Of a DNA stretch of 15,524 nucleotides, positions 8,501 to 12,848 are shown piece by piece. Below the pieces are notes generated by a model. That model saw nothing but the letters and a program-made list of their open reading frames with translations, was not told where the DNA came from and searched no databases. The number at the start of each line of letters is the position of its first letter. Within the stretch, counting starts at the first letter, position 1. Source of the stretch: Candidatus Poseidoniia archaeon (lineage in GTDB: Archaea > Thermoplasmatota > Poseidoniia > MGIII > CG-Epi1); contig JAPYSZ010000020.1 of the NCBI GenBank assembly GCA_029941645.1, positions 1-15,524 on the forward strand. The letters run 5' to 3'. A program made the translations under genes and the position numbers.

Positions 8501-9185
8501 AATAATATTTCAAGCATTTGATCTTGAAACTACAATTGATGTTACACCGCCTGATGCTGTTGATAATGTAGAATATGTAATAGAAGACCGAAATAACGTA
8601 ACAATTTCATGGGATAGACCCACTGAAGCTATCGAATTCTTAATTGAAAGTAGAGAGAATTTTACTCGACCTTGGACTACTCTAGATAATACTAGTAATC
8701 TAAATTACAAATTAGTAAACCTAACAGATGGACTTCATTATTATCGAATTATATCAATTGACAGAATGGAATATACGAATCCAAATATGGAAGGGGATTA
8801 TTTAGAAATATTTATTGAACCTGAAGTGAATATTATTGTTGAGGTTGATAGGGAAACAAACGAAGATTTATACACCTACATCGGAATTGGTGTTGTTTTA
8901 GCTTCAATAGCAGCATATACTGCCCTTAATTTTATTAGAGGAAAAACAGAGGATGAATTGCCGGAAGGACCAATGATTGTCCCTGTGGATGACTATACAA
9001 CTGGTGAAAATGAGACGATTACTGAAGAAGAAAGTTCTACATTTAGCATTGTCAAAGGAAGTCAATTTTCTAGGCAAGTAATGTTCATATGTGAAACTGG
9101 TTGTAAAAGTGAATTTGAATTAGACGGTGAAGATGATGAAATTATGTGTCCACACTGTGGTACAATGGGCAATTCTCCACTCTAA
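5598..9185 (+). CDS. Giant surface protein with membrane anchor and cytoplasmic zinc ribbon
   Basis: Function is unknown. The 1195-residue product starts with a signal peptide or N-terminal helix (5-27). A jelly-roll-like module at about 60-210 recurs at about 416-568; both copies show the order F-N-D-[ST]-x-W, PFGD, W-D, Y-[LI]-N-G, EYWN and LNQGxNV, reminiscent of galactose-binding-like domains. Between them is a CARDB-like segment (about 225-310) and a second sandwich (about 312-410). Fn3-like domains follow (about 590-690, 692-785, 790-885 and 982-1072), with a calcium loop DEDGDGVFE at 914-922. More than 20 N-x-S/T sequons suggest heavy N-glycosylation. A single helix (about 1091-1113) is followed by an acidic linker and a C-terminal zinc ribbon (C1165, C1169, C1184, C1187). 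It is divergent from the MMPL gene; adhesion, polysaccharide capture or sensing are all possible. Confidence 0.88.
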   Translation: MGAKLGIIALLMTLVGILYFASHVVIAEADPFVDEVLYSTGSTENTVLVESGRDNATLYRYLIIDDYSVSPENWSQPEFNDSNWLLGAAPFGDRSSGGVEPNIIWDTSGSSPYNDDVILIRHKFQVSGIVTSAELDVAVANFCTPYLNGNMIYDDRGGDSRAQEYWNDDAAGTIAPSLFNQGENVLAVYARDYVGGWGSSNRQWIDLQVTAQVFDPTNESIIFGDSVSVAIGSGNKGNLSTTNFTLNITANNLLIETFFYETVAADGRGTTRLQWTPELIGLNQLNVTVSCDCNDTNQTNNMYTLNLTTVIYSLSTTLDTDLVTVNQSRLITKLFLVENTGDLTDNVTLSTEGEMFNNWNVQFSPNNFLIYPGEPQIVTISATIPDSYEDGYYNLSFKVESEYNYVITKNLLNRGAYEYVDWKWINSTGSEELYNNTNWTKLGFNDTSWRNASTPFGDDDLGGIDYRTFWDGNNYGYFRHIVDIPDIGLYEGGFMTINVATNNYGDHYINGIYVFGDIDGGNGHGAEYWNEEYQVYINYLNQGPNVIASIVSNPSNTQWFDQEIIMTFPQANLWNYKTQISNIPIYLDATAPTSRVLEEGFYRNSSTFDVKWRSISDFEDLVGYYVYYLEKDGGNLGDWTLLGFYTNESTTFTGQGGLTYRFKTIATDTNGNIENKGTYDTEMRIDLELPMSTLWLIEGDLQFTNLEGVTLQWKANDTIDIQAYLIEYRIVGNNTWNDFGAFTSPGEFWFSPEGDAKFEIRSRTVDYAGNKENKPTPDVVVTFDRLNPNLELNFIDKLTGSDELLISVKSSSENLSHINLEYARLIEGTEDVLDWIPSESQWQDNEILISPLIDGYTYYFRANPVDLAGNENSREPYEYTVMIESNHTEKLELPVLPLKPIMIGKIRNIELTVDEDGDGVFEKTLEEYTGNDLVAMKANQYWVNYVNGEIIFGNGQDGYKPPANSSLSIIFQAFDLETTIDVTPPDAVDNVEYVIEDRNNVTISWDRPTEAIEFLIESRENFTRPWTTLDNTSNLNYKLVNLTDGLHYYRIISIDRMEYTNPNMEGDYLEIFIEPEVNIIVEVDRETNEDLYTYIGIGVVLASIAAYTALNFIRGKTEDELPEGPMIVPVDDYTTGENETITEEESSTFSIVKGSQFSRQVMFICETGCKSEFELDGEDDEIMCPHCGTMGNSPL
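5775..6227 (+). repeat. Jelly-roll-like module, copy 1 (protein-level repeat)
   Basis: This encodes residues about 60-210 of the surface protein. Shared landmarks with copy 2 are FNDSNW, APFGD, a W-D pair, a short-chain R-H segment, YLNG, EYWN and FNQGENVLAVY. The similarity is at protein level; the DNA has diverged, so the duplication is old. Confidence 0.65.
6843..7301 (+). repeat. Jelly-roll-like module, copy 2 (protein-level repeat)
   Basis: This encodes residues about 416-568. It carries the matching landmarks FNDTSW, TPFGD, FWDG, YFRH, YING, EYWN and LNQGPNVIA, in the same order and at similar spacing as copy 1. Confidence 0.65.
9090..9158 (+). other. C-terminal zinc-ribbon motif of the surface protein
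   Basis: The cysteines are C1165, C1169, C1184 and C1187, in the arrangement CxxxC, 14 residues, then CPHCG. The motif lies about 50 residues beyond the single C-terminal membrane helix, so with the N-terminus secreted it should face the cytoplasm. Confidence 0.7.
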
Positions 9186-9197
9186 TCATACAATTGT

Positions 9198-9204
9198 CTT
9201 TAAG
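9198..9204 (+). promoter_or_regulatory. TATA box, leaderless promoter for HMG-CoA reductase
   Basis: CTTTAAG is centred 24 bases before the ATG at 9225, in the 39-base gap after the surface-protein gene. There is no Shine-Dalgarno sequence near the start, so a leaderless transcript is likely. Confidence 0.45.
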
Positions 9205-9224
9205 CGAGACTTGCTTAACTAATT

Positions 9225-10502
9225 ATGACTTCGAGTTCAGAAGTACCGGGTTTTTACAAAAAAAAACCATCAGAAAGACTAGACTTCGTGAAAAAATTTG
9301 CTAACCTTTCGGATGAAGAAACGGAATCCATAAGCGGATATGGGGCCTTAGGTGAAGAAACCGCAAACAGAATGATAGAAAATGTTGTAGGCACATTCCC
9401 ACTACCTCTGGGTATTGCAGCTAATTTTATGGTTAATAAAAAAGAATACATGGTTCCTATGGCTATTGAAGAGCCTTCAGTTGTTGCTGCTGCTACACAT
9501 ATGGCTAAAGGTACTAGAAAAACAGGAGGAATAAACGCAGATTCAGACGAGCCAATTATGATTGGACAAATACAATTAGTAGACTTAGATGATCCATTTG
9601 CAGCAAAAGAAAAAATTATCTCCAAAAAAAAGGAAATAATTAATTTAGCAAATGAACAAGATCCAATATTGGTGAAATTTGGTGGAGGCTGTAAAAACAT
9701 AGAAGTTCGTGTTTTAGACTCAGATACTGGACCTATGGTGATTACTCATTTACTAGTTGATTGTAGAGATGCAATGGGGGCTAACGCAGTAAATACAATG
9801 GCCGAAGCTGTAGCTCCAAGACTAGAAACCATTACTGGAGGGAGGGTATATCTTAGAATAATTTCAAATTTAGCAATCTACAGAAAAACTAGAGCAAGTG
9901 CAGTCTGGCCAGCAAAATTCCTAGGAGGAGAAGAAGTTGTTGATGGAATAATTGAAGCCTTTGCCTTTGCATGTGCAGATCCATTCAGAGTTGCCACCCA
10001 TAATAAAGGAATTATGAACGGAATTGATCCTGTAGTGATAGCTACTGGTAATGACTGGAGAGCTATTGAAGCGGGAGCTCATACTTATGGCCAATGGAAA
10101 GAAGGACATTCCTCATTCACTCATTGGGAAAAGACGAGAGATGGTGACCTAAAGGGCTCAATTGAAATTCCAATGGCAATAGGTCTAGTTGGCGGCGCTA
10201 CAGCCACCCATCCAACAGCAAAAACCTGTGTAAAGATTTTAGGTGTTAAGATACCTGGCGGTGCCGCCGAACTTTCACAAATTATTTGTGCCGTAGGTTT
10301 GTGCCAAAATTTAGGTGCTTTGAGAGCTCTAGCATCAGAAGGAATCCAAAGAGGACACATGGGGTTACATGCAAGAAATTTAGCTGTGCAGGCTGGTGCT
10401 AAGAATAATGAAATTGACAAGGTTGCAGAAATGTTGAAACAATCAGGCACCGTTAGGGCTGATGTGGCTGAGAAATTCCTTACTGAATTAAGAGCAACAT
10501 AA
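9225..10502 (+). CDS. Hydroxymethylglutaryl-CoA reductase, class II
   Basis: HMG-CoA reductase makes mevalonate from HMG-CoA, the committing step of archaeal lipid isoprenoid synthesis. The 425-residue length and sequence match the class II (Pseudomonas mevalonii-like) type: no membrane anchor, an N-terminal FYKKKPSERLDFV segment, ENVVGTFPLPLGIA (52-65), and EEPSVVAAA with catalytic E83. DAMGANAVNTM (182-192) is the cofactor-binding loop, HNKGIMNGI carries K261, and ATGNDWRAIEAG carries D277. The mobile C-terminal flap has the catalytic histidine in GHMGLHARN (377-385). Class II enzymes in bacteria often act with NADH in mevalonate breakdown, but in Archaeoglobus and Thermoplasma relatives they serve synthesis, which is the likely role here. 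The stop overlaps the next ATG (TAATG), so it forms an operon with the dUTPase. Class is firm; cofactor preference is not readable. Confidence 0.96.
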   Translation: MTSSSEVPGFYKKKPSERLDFVKKFANLSDEETESISGYGALGEETANRMIENVVGTFPLPLGIAANFMVNKKEYMVPMAIEEPSVVAAATHMAKGTRKTGGINADSDEPIMIGQIQLVDLDDPFAAKEKIISKKKEIINLANEQDPILVKFGGGCKNIEVRVLDSDTGPMVITHLLVDCRDAMGANAVNTMAEAVAPRLETITGGRVYLRIISNLAIYRKTRASAVWPAKFLGGEEVVDGIIEAFAFACADPFRVATHNKGIMNGIDPVVIATGNDWRAIEAGAHTYGQWKEGHSSFTHWEKTRDGDLKGSIEIPMAIGLVGGATATHPTAKTCVKILGVKIPGGAAELSQIICAVGLCQNLGALRALASEGIQRGHMGLHARNLAVQAGAKNNEIDKVAEMLKQSGTVRADVAEKFLTELRAT

Positions 10503-10981
10503 TGTCTATATTGTCTGATGATACCATACTATCTGCACTAGATATGGGTGAATTGGAAATTGAACCATTCAATAATGATAACCTAACACCAAATGGATAT
10601 GATTTGACCATAAAAGAAATTGAAATACCAAACCACACAAAAACTTCAGATGGGGAAATAATCATTCCTTCTGGTAAAAGATTCGCTATATCCACAAAAG
10701 AAAGGATTGCATGCGGATCAAACATATGTGCTCAATTGTGGCTTCGAACTAGCTGGGCACGAAAAGGAATTGCTTGTAGCTTTGGAAAGATTGACTCGGG
10801 TTTTGATGGTACTCTAACACTTTTGGGATTCAACTCAGGTGAAGATGATGTCTTAATTAGAACTGGAGAAACTTTTGCTCAAATAGTCTTTGAAATGATG
10901 TCAGGACCTGCTGCATCGTTGTATTCCGAAAGAAGTGGAAATTACCAAAATCAAAAAGGGATTACCTGGTCGAAGAAATAA
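10502..10981 (+). CDS. dut: Archaeal-type dUTPase of the dCTP deaminase family
   Basis: The 159-residue product has the trimeric dUTPase/dCTP deaminase fold: PNGYDL (30-35), the phosphate-binding segment LRTSWARKGI (81-90), the nucleotide-binding hairpin IDSGFDGTLTL (97-107), AQIVF (126-130) and a C-terminal GNYQNQKG segment that would close over the substrate. Dcd enzymes need a glutamate in their L-E-F/L-x-N motif to deaminate cytosine. Here the motif reads LLGFN (107-111), with L108 at that place, while the water-activating D98 is kept. That fits the archaeal dUTPase subfamily, which hydrolyses dUTP to dUMP and pyrophosphate and keeps uracil out of DNA, rather than a deaminase. It overlaps the HMG-CoA reductase stop by one base, and its last 20 bases overlap the 3' end of the opposite-strand HAD gene. 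Confidence 0.85.
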   Translation: MSILSDDTILSALDMGELEIEPFNNDNLTPNGYDLTIKEIEIPNHTKTSDGEIIIPSGKRFAISTKERIACGSNICAQLWLRTSWARKGIACSFGKIDSGFDGTLTLLGFNSGEDDVLIRTGETFAQIVFEMMSGPAASLYSERSGNYQNQKGITWSKK

Positions 10982-11732
10982 ATTCCACCAATTCAACAAA
11001 ACCATCAGCACCAGAACCTTTGGTTACATAATTAGGAAGATTATCCATAATATCTTTGTAATTCGATACAGAGCTTACACCAATAGACAAAGGAAAACAT
11101 CCAAACATAGGTGAATCGTTAGGTGAATCTCCAATATAAATTCCATCTTTTTTTGTCAACCCAAAATCGTTTAGAACTTTGAGAGACATGTTTTCTTTAT
11201 TGTAATCGCCAAACCAGATATTAACGTGAATATTAGATATAGCTGCTCTAGCACCTTTATCTTGACATATTCTTACTATATCTAATGCAACCTCTAGTGA
11301 GACTTCTGATTCCTCAGCTATATCTATAGCAAGATCCCAATGCCTAAATGATTGATCTGAAGCTAACTTTAGATAATTATATTTTGCTAATAGCTCCTCA
11401 AATAAAGATTGTAGCTTTTGTTGATATGCAGGATATGAAAGATGATCGTGATATGTATTCCTTACTATTCTATTATTTACTTTAGAGTAGGAAAAGGCAC
11501 CATTCTCTCCAACAACTGCATCAATTGGCCACCATCGCGCCATAAGATCACACCAACCCGCAGGTCGACCTGTTACTGCTATATTCTTAATTCCCAAATT
11601 CTTGGTTTTTTCTAAACTGCTATATGTACTACTTAGTAAAGCATCCTCGCTAACAAAAGTACCATCTAAATCAAACAATAATGCCTTTATTCTAAGTGCA
11701 TTTCCAGCAGACATATTTGACAGTGGTTGCAT
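10962..11732 (-). CDS. HAD-IIB family phosphatase
   Basis: This is a cytoplasmic Mg2+-dependent phosphohydrolase of the haloacid dehalogenase superfamily, 256 residues. Motif I is DLDGT with nucleophile D21 and acid/base D23, motif II is the T in AVTGRP (T54), motif III is probably K179, and motif IV is GDSPND (201-206). A cap domain of about 80-175 residues sits between motifs II and III, placing it in the Cof/sucrose-phosphatase/phosphomannomutase-like IIB group. The segment GRPAGWCDLMARWWPIDAVV is familiar from bacterial HAD-IIB proteins of unknown substrate. A sugar phosphate or phosphoglycolate-like substrate is only a guess. The start at 11732 is chosen over M7 (11714) because a TATA box lies about 24 bases upstream. 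It overlaps the dUTPase gene tail to tail and is divergent from the squalene-synthase-like gene. Confidence 0.88.
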   Translation of the reverse strand: MQPLSNMSAGNALRIKALLFDLDGTFVSEDALLSSTYSSLEKTKNLGIKNIAVTGRPAGWCDLMARWWPIDAVVGENGAFSYSKVNNRIVRNTYHDHLSYPAYQQKLQSLFEELLAKYNYLKLASDQSFRHWDLAIDIAEESEVSLEVALDIVRICQDKGARAAISNIHVNIWFGDYNKENMSLKVLNDFGLTKKDGIYIGDSPNDSPMFGCFPLSIGVSSVSNYKDIMDNLPNYVTKGSGADGFVELVEFISSTR

Positions 11733-11750
11733 TTATCGACAACAAAACCT

Positions 11751-11762
11751 ACTTTTAAATAT
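11751..11762. promoter_or_regulatory. Near-palindromic TATA box, possible bidirectional promoter
   Basis: The plus strand reads ACTTTTAAATAT and the minus strand ATATTTAAAAGT, each containing a good archaeal TATA core. Leftward, the core is about 24 bases before the HAD start, predicting a leaderless mRNA. Rightward, it predicts transcription from about 11783, leaving about 17 bases of leader that include the GAGGT at 11791-11795. Confidence 0.5.
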
Positions 11763-11790
11763 ACTTCGTCATTTTATGAAGTCCGAATAC

Positions 11791-11795
11791 GAGGT
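11791..11795 (+). promoter_or_regulatory. Shine-Dalgarno sequence that sets the squalene-synthase-like start
   Basis: GAGGT lies four bases before the ATG at 11800. This favours that start over the in-frame ATG at 11776, which has no Shine-Dalgarno sequence and is too close (19 bases) to the TATA core for a leaderless transcript. Confidence 0.6.
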
Positions 11796-11799
11796 AAAG

Positions 11800-12816
11800 A
11801 TGCCATCCCTGTACGGAGCCGTCAAAAGCAAAACCGGAGAATTACTTCAGGAAAGTATGGATTATTGTAAGGGTGCTCTTCAGTCCGTATCTCGTTCTTT
11901 TGCACTAACTATTCCTTTAGTTGAAGAGAATATTTTAGCACCAATCATGGTCGGATATTTAGAAGCCAGAATATTAGATACATTCGAGGATGACATTGGA
12001 AAAAGAGAAATAAGTTTAGAGGAGAGAATACATTCTATGAATTTACTTATGGAGGTTCTAGAGAGTCCAAGTAGTTCTTCAGCAAAGGAAAAAGCCAAAG
12101 AATTAGTTGATTCGGCTGATGAAATGGTTGCTAATCCACAGTATAGAGATTTGGTTAAGAACATGGAAAGAGTTCTAACAGTACATGATAGTTTTGATGA
12201 CAGAACAAAAGAATGCATGGTAAGGTGGTTGAAGGAAATGAATTTTGGAATGCAAAAATTCTTGAAACAAGAAGTTTATTCATTTAAAGATTTAAATGAA
12301 TACTGTTACTATGTTGCTGGAACCCCCTCTGGATTTTTAACTGAATTGATTAGAACTCGATCAAAAGATTTATCTATAGAAGCTTCACAGATTTTAAGAG
12401 ATAACGAAAGAGATTTCGGTTTATTCTTACAAAAAGTCAACATAATAAGGGACTTTAGAGAAGACATCCTTGACAATGAGAAAATATTCTGGCCTGGTTT
12501 CTTATTCGAAAAATATGATTTGACGCCCCCTGATCTTCTATTGAAAGAACATGAGGAGAAAACCATGAAAATGTTAGATGCAATGCTTGATAATGCCTGT
12601 CAACATATAGAACCTGTCAAATCTTATCTTAATGCAATACCAGACGAATATGCTGGATTTAGAGCAGGAGCTGCAGTCAATTTCGCTATGGGAGTCGGCA
12701 CTCTTGAAACCATGAGAAACAATAACGAGGTTTTCTTCGGCGAAAAACCTGTTAAAATCACACATGCGGCTAGAGATAATATCCTATCAGACCCTCTAGG
12801 CTTTGTTTCAGACTGA
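11800..12816 (+). CDS. Squalene-synthase-like head-to-head prenyltransferase
   Basis: The trans-isoprenyl diphosphate synthase (head-to-head) family joins two C15 units to squalene or two C20 units to phytoene. The 338-residue product has both Mg2+-binding aspartate motifs, DTFED (60-64) and DFRED (218-222). Its other signatures lean to squalene synthase: YCYYVAG (168-174) matching the eukaryotic YCHYVAG, FGLFLQKVNIIRD (206-218), and FWP (230-232) shortly after the second motif. SRSFALTIPL near 31-40 is common to the family. There is no C-terminal membrane anchor, unlike eukaryotic squalene synthase. An in-frame ATG at 11776 would add eight residues, but GAGGT before 11800 favours the shorter form. 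Phytoene synthase remains possible. HMG-CoA reductase lies about 1.3 kb upstream, consistent with an isoprenoid role. Confidence 0.88.
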   Translation: MPSLYGAVKSKTGELLQESMDYCKGALQSVSRSFALTIPLVEENILAPIMVGYLEARILDTFEDDIGKREISLEERIHSMNLLMEVLESPSSSSAKEKAKELVDSADEMVANPQYRDLVKNMERVLTVHDSFDDRTKECMVRWLKEMNFGMQKFLKQEVYSFKDLNEYCYYVAGTPSGFLTELIRTRSKDLSIEASQILRDNERDFGLFLQKVNIIRDFREDILDNEKIFWPGFLFEKYDLTPPDLLLKEHEEKTMKMLDAMLDNACQHIEPVKSYLNAIPDEYAGFRAGAAVNFAMGVGTLETMRNNNEVFFGEKPVKITHAARDNILSDPLGFVSD

Positions 12817-12818
12817 AG

Positions 12819-12826
12819 TTTAATAT
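12819..12826 (+). promoter_or_regulatory. TATA box, leaderless promoter for the M6 protease gene
   Basis: TTTAATAT is centred 26 bases before the ATG at 12849 and lies immediately after the preceding gene's stop codon. It predicts separate, leaderless transcription of the protease gene. Confidence 0.5.
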
Positions 12827-12848
12827 CGGTTCTCTAAATTAAGATAAT

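Noticed and set aside
9254..9700. 148-codon open frame antisense to HMG-CoA reductase
   Set aside because: It mirrors a conserved coding region, has no promoter or ribosome site, and its product resembles no family.
10121..10450. 109-codon antisense frame in the 3' half of HMG-CoA reductase
   Set aside because: It is a shadow of the conserved flap and catalytic region, with no initiation signals.
10502..10981. Annotation as dCTP deaminase
   Set aside because: The fold matches, but the deaminase glutamate is replaced by leucine, so the archaeal dUTPase label fits better.
11602..11799. N-terminal extension of the squalene-synthase-like frame back to 11602
   Set aside because: It runs antisense through the conserved HAD N-terminus and the TATA region. 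A Shine-Dalgarno sequence and family alignment place the start at 11800.
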